Below, piece after piece: positions 44,761 through 52,454 of a stretch of DNA of 64,000 nt. The DNA comes from HXMU1420-13 sp963691715. GTDB lineage: Bacteria; Bacteroidota; Rhodothermia; Balneolales; Balneolaceae. The first letter of the stretch is position 1; each line of letters starts with the position of its first letter. The notes beneath the pieces were generated by a model that did not search any database, was not told where the DNA came from, and saw only the letters and a list, made by a program, of their open reading frames with translations. The stretch spans positions 2,480,001-2,544,000 of the forward strand of contig OY829281.1 of assembly GCA_963691715.1 (NCBI GenBank), written 5' to 3'. The translations under genes were made by a program, and so were the position numbers.

Positions 44761-46071
44761 ATGATTTTAGGAGCTACATCAACAATTATGATTGCAAGCA
44801 TCGTGATTTTCTTTGCGGTAATCATTTTATTGGTTTCCATCCTTTTAGGTGCGAAAGCAGTATTAACACCATCTGGGCCAGTTAAAATTACGATAAACGG
44901 AGAAAAAGTAATTGAAGTAGAGTCAGGAGGAACCTTATTAAGTACTCTAGGCGATAATAAAATATTTCTCCCTTCTGCTTGCGGTGGAGGTGGAACATGC
45001 GTTCAATGTGAATGTCAAGTTCATTCGGGTGGTGGGGAAATCTTACCTACAGAAACGCCACACTTTACTAGAAAAGAACAAGCAGAAAATTACCGATTAG
45101 GCTGCCAAGTAAAAGTAAAAGAAGATATGGATATATCGATTCCAGAAGAAGTATTTGGAATCAAAAAATGGCAAGCAAAAGTTGTATCAAATTATAATGT
45201 TGCATCATTTATCAAAGAATTTATTGTAGAGCTACCCGAAGATATGGATTATAAAGCGGGTGGATATATACAGATAGAAATACCTGAAGGTGAAGTAGAC
45301 TATAAAAATATAGACATCACCGCACACCCAGACGATCACCCAGGAGAACCTGACAAATTCAAAGTGGAATGGGATAAATTTGGTCTTTGGAATCTGAAAA
45401 TGAAAAATGATGACGTGGTTGAACGTGCATATTCTATGGCTAGTTACCCTGCAGAAGGTCGTCGGATTATGCTAAATGTGCGTATTGCAACTCCACCATG
45501 GGATCGAGCGAAAAATGCTTGGATGGATGTAAATCCAGGTATAGCTTCGTCTTATATCTTCAATCAAAAACCAGGTGATACTGTTACTATTTCTGGACCT
45601 TATGGTGAATTTTTCATCAAAGAAAATGAAAGTGAAATGATTTACATAGGTGGTGGTGCGGGAATGGCCCCTATGCGTTCGCATTTATATCACTTATTCA
45701 AAACTTTAGAAACAGGTCGTAAAGTTACTTACTGGTACGGTGGAAGATCACGGCGAGAGCTGTTTTATTTAGAACATTTTTATGAATTAGAACGAAAATT
45801 TCCAAACTTCAAGTTTTACCTTGTACTATCAGAACCTCTACCAGAAGATAATTGGGTTGAGAAAAAAGACATACACGACGAAAAAGGAGATGGTTTTTTA
45901 GGCTTTGTACATCAAGCCGTGATTGACCAATATCTTGTAAATCATCCTGAACCAGAGGAAATTGAATTTTATTTCTGCGGACCTCCACTCATGAACCAGG
46001 CCGTATTGAAAATGTGTGACGACTGGGGAGTACCAGAAGAGAACGTTGCCTTCGATGATTTCGGAGGGTAG
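44761..46071 (+). CDS. nqrF: Na+-translocating NADH:quinone reductase subunit F
   Basis: 436 residues from the ATG at 44761. An upstream frame begins at 44707 inside nqrE and is rejected. One membrane helix (about 8-32), then a 2Fe-2S ferredoxin domain with Cys74, Cys80, Cys83 and Cys115, and an FAD/NADH reductase part with RAYSMASYP (FAD), GGGAGMAPMRSH (NADH) and YFCGPPLMN near the end. It takes hydride from NADH and passes electrons into the complex. A strong terminator follows 21 bp after the stop. Confidence 0.97.
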   Translation: MILGATSTIMIASIVIFFAVIILLVSILLGAKAVLTPSGPVKITINGEKVIEVESGGTLLSTLGDNKIFLPSACGGGGTCVQCECQVHSGGGEILPTETPHFTRKEQAENYRLGCQVKVKEDMDISIPEEVFGIKKWQAKVVSNYNVASFIKEFIVELPEDMDYKAGGYIQIEIPEGEVDYKNIDITAHPDDHPGEPDKFKVEWDKFGLWNLKMKNDDVVERAYSMASYPAEGRRIMLNVRIATPPWDRAKNAWMDVNPGIASSYIFNQKPGDTVTISGPYGEFFIKENESEMIYIGGGAGMAPMRSHLYHLFKTLETGRKVTYWYGGRSRRELFYLEHFYELERKFPNFKFYLVLSEPLPEDNWVEKKDIHDEKGDGFLGFVHQAVIDQYLVNHPEPEEIEFYFCGPPLMNQAVLKMCDDWGVPEENVAFDDFGG

Positions 46072-46092
46072 AAAAAGCTTTCTACAACACAT

Positions 46093-46125
46093 AACCCCGT
46101 ACTTTACAAGTGCGGGGTTTTTTTT
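46093..46125 (+). terminator. Rho-independent terminator of nqrA-F
   Basis: A 12-bp stem (46093-46104 and 46108-46119, one G-U pair) closed by 3 nt and followed by eight T. It ends the nqr transcript before the sigma-factor module. Confidence 0.93.
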
Positions 46126-46183
46126 GCAATAAAATTTAATCACGTGTCATACAATATCTTGTTTTAGAGACTAACTAATACGG

Positions 46184-46663
46184 ATGAACGATCACGAACT
46201 TGAACAATTACTAATTACTCATCATAGGGATGCTTACTTATGGGCGAGGCAGTGTTGTTCATATGAAGAAGATGATGCTAAAGAGATACTACAGTTAGTC
46301 TACTTAAAAATATATGAACGCAAGGCGATATATAGGGCTAAATCCTCTTTTAAAACCTGGTTGTTTTCCGTAATACGATTTACAGCGATTGATTTTGTGA
46401 GAAAGAAACCGACATATGAACCTTTAGACAATCATCAAATAATCGCGTATTCAACTGACGATAATGAACATATTAACTATATAAGATTATTGAAATTGCT
46501 ACCAGATCGACAACAGGAGGTGCTTCTTCTTTCATTTTATCACGATATGTCCTTGTCTGAGATTGCTAGTGTGTTAGAAGTACATATTGGAACAGTGAAA
46601 ACACACTACCAGAGAGGAAAGCAGGCGTTAAGAAAAATTCTAGAAAAGGACCATGATGGATAA
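46184..46663 (+). CDS. RNA polymerase ECF-type sigma factor
   Basis: 159 residues. Region 2 (about 10-75) has DAKEILQLVYLKIYERK and KTWLFSVIRFTAIDFVRKK, the ECF sigma2 pattern; region 4 (about 98-155) has LLPDRQQEVLLLSFYHDMSLSEIASVLEVHIGTVKTHYQRGKQALRKIL-type residues with a clear HTH. No sigma 1 or 3 region. It directs transcription of its regulon after release by an anti-sigma factor. The next gene overlaps it by 11 bp and encodes a single-pass protein, a typical arrangement. It begins 112 bp past nqrF, after the terminator. Confidence 0.93.
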   Translation: MNDHELEQLLITHHRDAYLWARQCCSYEEDDAKEILQLVYLKIYERKAIYRAKSSFKTWLFSVIRFTAIDFVRKKPTYEPLDNHQIIAYSTDDNEHINYIRLLKLLPDRQQEVLLLSFYHDMSLSEIASVLEVHIGTVKTHYQRGKQALRKILEKDHDG

Positions 46664-46991
46664 CGATTTTAAAGACCTAAGAAGGTTTTTTAAAGAAGAA
46701 AAAACGCGCGATGAATCTTTGAATATCCCGGTATTTGGTGAGATGTATCCTAAACGAAAGTTGATTCGAAAATACTGGATACCCTCTGGAATAGCTGCGT
46801 CAATCTTATTTTTAGTAATCGCGAATTCAATTTTTAAAGAATCAGATAGTTCAGTAATCAACCACTACGAGGTTGAAGTAAACCTTACTATCGAAGAGAC
46901 AAACACCTATTCATTAATCTCCAATCAATCAAATGTCTATTCATGGGAAGCCCCATCTACCACTTTAATAAGTGATTTCCACGAATGGTAA
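46653..46991 (+). CDS. Small membrane protein, putative anti-sigma factor
   Basis: 112 residues (ATG at 46653 or the next codon). The first ~45 residues are charged and cytoplasmic (DLRRFFKEEKTRDESL), one hydrophobic helix follows (about 47-63, WIPSGIAASILFLVIAN), and about 45 residues lie outside with a beta-like end. Layout, overlap with the sigma gene and size fit an anti-sigma factor, but no zinc (HxxxCxxC) motif or known anti-sigma domain is visible. So the role comes from context alone. Confidence 0.6.
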   Translation: MMDNDFKDLRRFFKEEKTRDESLNIPVFGEMYPKRKLIRKYWIPSGIAASILFLVIANSIFKESDSSVINHYEVEVNLTIEETNTYSLISNQSNVYSWEAPSTTLISDFHEW

Positions 46992-47008
46992 TTCTAATTA
47001 AACGATCT

Positions 47009-47674
47009 ATGAAAACAATTTTACTAACACTTGTAGTTTTTCAATTCACGTCAGCTATATATGCACAAAACTCATTTGAAAATGAGCTCTTTTCGGCTAA
47101 AGTCGCATTGAAGTATAGAACAGAAATAGGTCTTTCAATGGACCAAGTAGCTAGCATTCAGGAAATTTATACCTCTCATATTACCGAATTTGAGATTATG
47201 AGATTCGATTTGGAAGCTGAACTCAGCGCTCTTGACAATATCATTGGAGTTTCAGCTGTAAATGAAGAGGCAGCAATATCTCAATTACAAAAAGTACTTC
47301 GATTGGAAGAAAATTTAAAAAAAGTACGCTTGATGATGCTTGTCCGGATAAAAAACGTAATGGATAAAGAGCAACAGGAAAAGCTAAAGATGTATAGGAC
47401 TGAGAATGATGTAGATGGTTTTTTAATGACAACACCTATCAACAGTTCACAAAAAGTTACACTTCAACTAAATGGTATCATCGGCAACCTTCAGCCATTA
47501 TTTATTCTAAAAACTGCTGAAGAGGAAAAAGAAGTAACTAGAACTATGATACAAAACCTGAATACTTCCGAGATAGAGTCAATTAATGTTATTAAAGGTG
47601 AAGCAGCAATAGAGCAATTTGGCGAGAAAGGTAAAAATGGAGTTGTTTACATCGAAATGAAACAAAACCCATAA
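47009..47674 (+). CDS. Periplasmic Spy/CpxP-like protein with a TonB-plug-like C-terminus
   Basis: 221 residues from 47009; a frame from 46985 adds eight residues upstream of a better signal peptide (ends AIYAQ). Residues 25-135 are helical with two LTxxQ-like motifs (LSMDQVASIQEI at 42-53 and MDKEQQEKLKMYR at 118-130), as in the Spy/CpxP/CnrX periplasmic sensors and chaperones. Residues 145-221 are beta-rich and end SINVIKGEAAIEQFGEKGKNGVVYIEMK-like, close to the TonB-dependent receptor plug ending (IEVLKG...YGxxGxNGVIxI). The two parts in one small protein are unusual. Third gene of the sigma operon (17 bp after the membrane protein). Confidence 0.65.
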   Translation: MKTILLTLVVFQFTSAIYAQNSFENELFSAKVALKYRTEIGLSMDQVASIQEIYTSHITEFEIMRFDLEAELSALDNIIGVSAVNEEAAISQLQKVLRLEENLKKVRLMMLVRIKNVMDKEQQEKLKMYRTENDVDGFLMTTPINSSQKVTLQLNGIIGNLQPLFILKTAEEEKEVTRTMIQNLNTSEIESINVIKGEAAIEQFGEKGKNGVVYIEMKQNP

Positions 47675-47702
47675 AAATGAAGGCCAAATTTATTAGAGAA
47701 CT

Positions 47703-49166
47703 ATGAAAATATTACTCTTATTAGTTATTACTTCATTGATAACCTCATCAATGGTATGGTCCCAAGACCTTCATCAAGCAGCTTGTGATGGAAATATTTC
47801 ACAATTGGATTCCCTTCTACAAACTAGCAATATAGATTTGAAGAATGGAACTGAATCTACGCCCCTTCATATCGCAGCTTTTTGCAGACAAACCGAAGCG
47901 GTTCGTTATCTGGTAAACCAAGGAGCTAAAGTAAATGCAACTAATCAATATGATGAAACACCATTATACTATGCAATTCGTGCAAGAGACAGTGTTATGG
48001 TAAAGGGGTTATTAGATAAAGGCGCCAAGATTAATATCCTAAATTTTGAAAATATCTCTCCTTTCTTTCGCGCAGTTCAATTCGATAATCCGACAATTAT
48101 CAAGTTGTTACTTTCTAAAGGCGCGGATGTGAATCTAGGTACATCTTCATTACATGATGCAGTGTTAAATAATAGTCCTGAAGTATTGAAAATGGCCATA
48201 AATGATTCGACAGAAATAGACCCTATAAACGATTATGGGCACACTCCACTTACAATCGCACTTAGGCAAGAGTCAAATGAACTAATTGAAATCCTTTTAT
48301 CTAAAGGCGCGGATACTACGAAAGTTAAAGAGTATGTTTTGAATGGCCCATATGCGGGGCAATCTCTCCCCGACACTATAGCAACAGTTTTTGCCCGCGG
48401 CTTTATATCAACGGAAGATTTTGTACATACTCTAGCATTTAATCCCGAACAAACTGAGATCTATTATACTCTTGAGTCAGGGTTAATGCATGGGGGAACA
48501 ATTATGGTGACAAGGCTAATAGATGGGAAATGGACGCAACCAAAGCCGTCAGATATCAGTGGCAATTATCGAGAAATTGATCCCTATATAACTACAGATG
48601 GGACAAAGCTATTTTATAGTTCAAACCGACCAGTAAATGGAGTTGAGGATCCAGCAAATATTGACCTTTGGATGATTGATATTGAGGGCGAATCATGGGG
48701 TGAACCAGTTCATCTTGGTGATGAGGTGAATACAGAATATTTGGACTGGTTTCCTACTGTTTCAGATTATGGTAATCTATTTTTTTCAACTGGACCAAAT
48801 CGCTCAAGTAATATTGTAAAATCACAAATATTGGATGGAAAATTTCAAAAGGGAGTTTCTTTAGGAGATTCAGTTAACTCAACGTTCCGGGATTATGATC
48901 CATTAATTGCGCCCGATGAAAGTTTTATGATATTCTCATCAAATAGAGAAGGTGGGTATGGTTCCGTTGATTTATATATAAGCTATAGAAAAGGAAATGG
49001 TGATTGGACGAAAGCAGTAAATATGGGTGAAACAGTTAATTCACCAAGGGCTGAATTTGCATCCAAGTTATCGTTCGATGGGAGCTATTTGTTTTTTAAC
49101 AGGGGCGGTGAAATATTTTGGATTGATGCATCAATTATTGAAAAATTGAATCCACTTATAAAATAA
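47703..49166 (+). CDS. Secreted ankyrin-repeat plus WD40-like beta-propeller protein
   Basis: 487 residues. Signal peptide (cleaved near VWSQ, residue 21). Residues 22-205 hold about five ankyrin repeats (TPLHIAAFCRQTEAVRYLVNQGAKVNA-type; the third is degenerate). Residues 225-485 look like a PD40/TolB-type propeller: DPYITTDGTKLFYSSNR, WFPTVSDYGNLFFSTG, DPLIAPDESFMIFSSNREGGYGSVDLYIS, with repeated 'S-D/P-D-G-x-x-x-x-F-S-S-N/S-R'. Ankyrin repeats in an exported propeller protein are uncommon. It lies 28 bp past the Spy-plug gene and probably in the same operon. Role unknown. Confidence 0.75.
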   Translation: MKILLLLVITSLITSSMVWSQDLHQAACDGNISQLDSLLQTSNIDLKNGTESTPLHIAAFCRQTEAVRYLVNQGAKVNATNQYDETPLYYAIRARDSVMVKGLLDKGAKINILNFENISPFFRAVQFDNPTIIKLLLSKGADVNLGTSSLHDAVLNNSPEVLKMAINDSTEIDPINDYGHTPLTIALRQESNELIEILLSKGADTTKVKEYVLNGPYAGQSLPDTIATVFARGFISTEDFVHTLAFNPEQTEIYYTLESGLMHGGTIMVTRLIDGKWTQPKPSDISGNYREIDPYITTDGTKLFYSSNRPVNGVEDPANIDLWMIDIEGESWGEPVHLGDEVNTEYLDWFPTVSDYGNLFFSTGPNRSSNIVKSQILDGKFQKGVSLGDSVNSTFRDYDPLIAPDESFMIFSSNREGGYGSVDLYISYRKGNGDWTKAVNMGETVNSPRAEFASKLSFDGSYLFFNRGGEIFWIDASIIEKLNPLIK

Positions 49167-49219
49167 AGAAAAGTGATTAGATGAGTGTTTTTCTAAACTA
49201 TATCTGATTAAGTTTAGAT

Positions 49220-50236
49220 ATGAGAAAAACACTAAGTCTACTTTTAATATCTGTTCTAGCTTTTAGTTGCACCGAACCAGAACCACGACTTGTGGTAAAA
49301 ACGGGAAATGCACAAGGTTCTACCTACCAAATTAAATATATCACAACATCTAGTAGTGATTTAGATAAAGAAATTGACAAAGATATCCTTAGGATATTCA
49401 AAGAAATTGATCATTCAATGAGTACATGGGATGCAACTTCTATGATTACCCAAATAAATGAAACGGGAGATTGGATTGAGGTTGATACCCATTTTGTAAA
49501 TGTATTGAATAGATCGTTGGAAATTGCAGAAGAATCAAATGGCGATTTTGATCCAACTATTGGACCATTGGTAAGGCTTTGGGGTTTTTGGTTCGATGAA
49601 CTTCGGAGCGAGGTGAGACCCGAACAGGTACAGCAAACCTTAGAACATGTTGGATATGATAAGATTAACATTGATGGACAAAAAATTAGAATCAATCAGA
49701 ACAGTATGATAGATTTTAATGCCATTGCACAAGGCTATACCGTAGATGTAATCGCTCAGGCTTTAGAAGAAAAAGGGATTAATCGATATATGGTAGAAGT
49801 GGGTGGTGAAGTGAGAACTCGAGGGCTAAATGACAAAAATTTGATTTGGGTAATTGGGGTTGATAAACCACAAGAAACCATTGATAAAGAAGAACGTTTT
49901 CAATTTATACTAAAGCTTGAAGATGCAGCACTTGCAACTTCTGGTAATTACCGTAAGTTTTGGGTAGATGAAGAAACAGGGTTAAAATATTCGCATACCA
50001 TCGATCCAAAAACAGGATATCCTGCTAAGAATAATTTATTAAGTGCTTCAATTATTACCTCAACGGCCATGGATGCTGATGCCTATGCGACTTTATGTAT
50101 GGTAAGAGGGGTGCAAGGCTGTAAAGAACTATTAGATAAAAACTTTGAACTTGAGGGATATTTGATCTTTTCAGATAACCAAGGTACATGGCAAGAATTT
50201 GTAACAAACGGATTTCAAAAAGCGATGTTAGAATAA
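49220..50236 (+). CDS. apbE: FAD:protein FMN transferase (ApbE lipoprotein)
   Basis: 338 residues. Lipoprotein signal LLLISVLAFSC places it outside the inner membrane. It transfers FMN from FAD onto Thr of NqrB and NqrC (motifs SGAT and SGGT). ApbE features: MSTWDATSMITQIN, DPTIGPLVRLWGF, INQNSMIDFNAIAQGYTVDVIAQAL, VEVGGEVRTRG, LATSGNYRKF, and HTIDPKTGYPA. The last gene of the nqr locus, but separated from nqrF by the four-gene sigma module (3.1 kb). A 7-bp inverted repeat (CTAAACT 49193-49199, AGTTTAG 49211-49217) lies just before its start. Confidence 0.95.
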   Translation: MRKTLSLLLISVLAFSCTEPEPRLVVKTGNAQGSTYQIKYITTSSSDLDKEIDKDILRIFKEIDHSMSTWDATSMITQINETGDWIEVDTHFVNVLNRSLEIAEESNGDFDPTIGPLVRLWGFWFDELRSEVRPEQVQQTLEHVGYDKINIDGQKIRINQNSMIDFNAIAQGYTVDVIAQALEEKGINRYMVEVGGEVRTRGLNDKNLIWVIGVDKPQETIDKEERFQFILKLEDAALATSGNYRKFWVDEETGLKYSHTIDPKTGYPAKNNLLSASIITSTAMDADAYATLCMVRGVQGCKELLDKNFELEGYLIFSDNQGTWQEFVTNGFQKAMLE

Positions 50237-50467
50237 GAGAAAAGTTAGGGATTGCAACATGGTTTAAAGTTAAGTTACAGGTATTAGAAAAAGTTTTTTT
50301 GCAATCTAGGGAAAATAATTTTTGGGTAAAGGTACTTTCATAAGAAGAGATTGTGTTGCTGATAATAAATTTAATTTCGAAGTAATCTACATAATCTTGT
50401 TAAACCAGTTTCTAGTTAAACATTAATCGTTAGTTTTTGCTCATAGAAAAAGATAAATGGAAACATG

Positions 50468-50497
50468 TTGATATTTTAAAAATTAAGTTTATATTTT
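50468..50497 (+). promoter_or_regulatory. Candidate Bacteroidota promoter for the 50525 gene
   Basis: TTG (50468-50470), 19 bp, then TATATTTT (50490-50497), a 7 of 8 match to TAnnTTTG. Predicted start of transcription near 50504, about 20 nt before the ATG at 50525. The spacing equals that of the rpmB promoter. The 288-bp gap from 50237 holds no other feature I can see. Confidence 0.45.
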
Positions 50498-50524
50498 AGG
50501 TCTAAATCAAATAAAATTCAATCG

Positions 50525-51109
50525 ATGAAGACATTCGTTTTTCTTGTAGTATTATTTGTTACGCATACCTCGATTTATTCACAAGTAAGTGATCCACTAA
50601 AGAATAAAAGATTCTTTAATATTACCAAACTAAGTTACATCGATGTTAAAAATGCGACATTTGATGAATTTATACCACAAAAGGGTAACACCTCAACCAA
50701 CATAAATACTAATGATGCAATTTGCTACAGTCTTCAAACCATATCTGGTTATTTTTTAAATCCACATTTGTCGGTTGGTATTGGTATTGGTTTAGATGGA
50801 TATCATAAACCAGACTTTAACACTATGCCTTTATTTTTAGATATAAGAGGTTATTTCGTAGATAATAGAAATACAGCATTTGCTTTTCTTGATATTGGAA
50901 CATTGTTAGATGCTGGTCCCTTATACAGAAAAGGAACAATGGCGGAAATAGGGATTGGATACAAATTTTTTGCCTCATCGAATATCGCTATGATTGCAAG
51001 TATTAATGGTAGTTTTAAAGGTCTTTCATTAACAAATGAAGGATATAGAACGGCAGATTGGACAGTTGTTCTCAGAGGAATAGGCATTTCTGTTGGTTTT
51101 ATCTTTTAA
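50525..51109 (+). CDS. Outer-membrane beta-barrel-like protein of unknown function
   Basis: 194 residues. Signal peptide about 1-20 (ends SIYSQ). The mature part has repeated amphipathic strands ending in aromatics: SLQTISGYFLNPHLSVGIGIGLDGYH, MPLFLDIRGYFVDN, FAFLDIGTLLD, AEIGIGYKFF, ending VGFIF with a terminal Phe, as in small outer-membrane barrels that are inserted by BamA. Eight strands would fit the length. No family identified. It is followed 17 bp later by a tiny lipoprotein gene. Confidence 0.65.
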   Translation: MKTFVFLVVLFVTHTSIYSQVSDPLKNKRFFNITKLSYIDVKNATFDEFIPQKGNTSTNINTNDAICYSLQTISGYFLNPHLSVGIGIGLDGYHKPDFNTMPLFLDIRGYFVDNRNTAFAFLDIGTLLDAGPLYRKGTMAEIGIGYKFFASSNIAMIASINGSFKGLSLTNEGYRTADWTVVLRGIGISVGFIF

Positions 51110-51126
51110 CATTCAAATTTATAACT

Positions 51127-51360
51127 ATGTTTTCTAAAAAATCCAAATGCCTGATACTTAATGCTGGCATATTTATTTTCTTTTTGGGTTGTGATTCAAC
51201 GTTTCAAAATGAAGATAATACTCATAATCAAATATTTATTGATGCAGAGATCATTAATGAGAGAATGGTTTTTGAATCAAGAGATCAACTTGATACGGAA
51301 CTTAACAAGTTGAAAAATATGTCTGATGAAGTGTTCTTTAGTACTCTTTCTGACGCATAA
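51127..51360 (+). CDS. Short lipoprotein, possibly truncated
   Basis: 77 residues from the ATG at 51127; a frame from 51058 overlaps the previous gene and is not used. Lipobox FFLGC (Cys 23). The mature part includes ERMVFESRDQLDTELNKLKNMSDEVF, which recalls the start of larger Bacteroidota envelope proteins with 'NGRLVFKSREAFDxxxxELSKMSDEE', but here the frame stops soon after. Either a small lipoprotein or the stub of a longer gene. In the same strand run as its neighbours. Confidence 0.5.
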   Translation: MFSKKSKCLILNAGIFIFFLGCDSTFQNEDNTHNQIFIDAEIINERMVFESRDQLDTELNKLKNMSDEVFFSTLSDA

Positions 51361-51407
51361 AATAACCCTTATAAATAATAAAATTAGAATAATGTAGTGA
51401 AAAGAAA

Positions 51408-52254
51408 ATGATTAAACCTTTAGTTCGTATGCTAATATTATTATTAGCCATTACATCATGCAAAGATCATAATGAATTAAAATTTGGTGAAAATGAAGGT
51501 TATAACATGCTATTAATCGGAAATAGTTTTTTTAAACCTTATGCTCAAAAACTAGATATTTTAACAACATATAATGGTATTCAAGATCATAACCAAACCC
51601 TTATAATGCGTGGGGGTGATAATGGAAGACCGCTCAACTTTTGGAACGATTCAACAACTGTAGAACATCTTCAAATCAAATCAGTGCTTGATGGAGGTGG
51701 AGTTGATATATTTGGAATGACGGCGGGAAAGTTACCTGAAAACCCAATTGATGGTTTTAAAGAATGGATCGAATATGCGTTAAAGAATAATCCAAAGATT
51801 ACAATTTTTTTTGTCTATACCAAATCCAGATTTTCCTGCTCAGTGGGACGCCTTAGTCGAGGATTATGAATTTGATTCGATCCAAGAGCTTTATGATAAT
51901 TTTATAAATGAAAACATTCATAACTCATTAGTGAATTCATTACGTGAAGAATTTCCATCAACTAAGATTTTTACTATTCCAACGGGATGGGCAGCAATTA
52001 ACCTAAATCAAATGTATGAAGATGATCTATTACTTGACGATATAAATGTTAAAGGATCACGGGAGAATTCAATATTTACAGATGAAAAAGGTCATCAAGG
52101 TGATATAGTAATTGAAACGGGTGGCTTAATTTGGTTGAATAGTATTTATAATATTGACTTAACTAGCAAAGATTACGATACGGGATTTAATACAGATTTA
52201 CATGCTATAGCTAATGATATTATAAACAAACATGATCCTTATTATACATTTTGA
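51408..52254 (+). pseudogene. SGNH/GDSL-like secreted hydrolase, frameshifted at a T8 run
   Basis: Two overlapping frames join at TTTTTTTT (51805-51812): removing one T turns ITIFFVYTK into ITIFLSIPNPDFPAQW and gives one protein of about 281 residues. Lipoprotein signal (AITSC, Cys about 18). Then NMLLIGNSFFKPYA, like SGNH block I, and near the end TDEKGHQGDIVIETGGLIW, where DxxGH could be block V with the catalytic His. Extra T could be sequencing error, mutation, or phase variation; transcriptional slippage on eight U might partly restore it. Substrate unknown. Confidence 0.7.
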
Positions 52255-52380
52255 TCAAGTAAGATCAACTTTTTGAAGAATTGGATGTCTGATCAGTTGG
52301 TTAAAGAATTAGACAATTTGGTATTTACTGTTATGCAAATATCACATTAATAGAACCAGGCTCGACGTAAATCTTTTCAT

Positions 52381-52392
52381 AAAAGCGCTTTT
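52381..52392. promoter_or_regulatory. Perfect palindrome upstream of hpd
   Basis: AAAAGCGCTTTT, 63 bp before the hpd ATG, set between two CTTTTCA copies. A shorter version occurs upstream of nqrA at 39907-39916. A candidate binding site for a regulator; the 200-bp gap 52255-52454 has no gene. Confidence 0.3.
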
Positions 52393-52454
52393 CAAAGAAC
52401 TGAAGAAGTTGTAATTTAGTTGTCATAACAACTAATAATTCAAAAGAGTATAAT

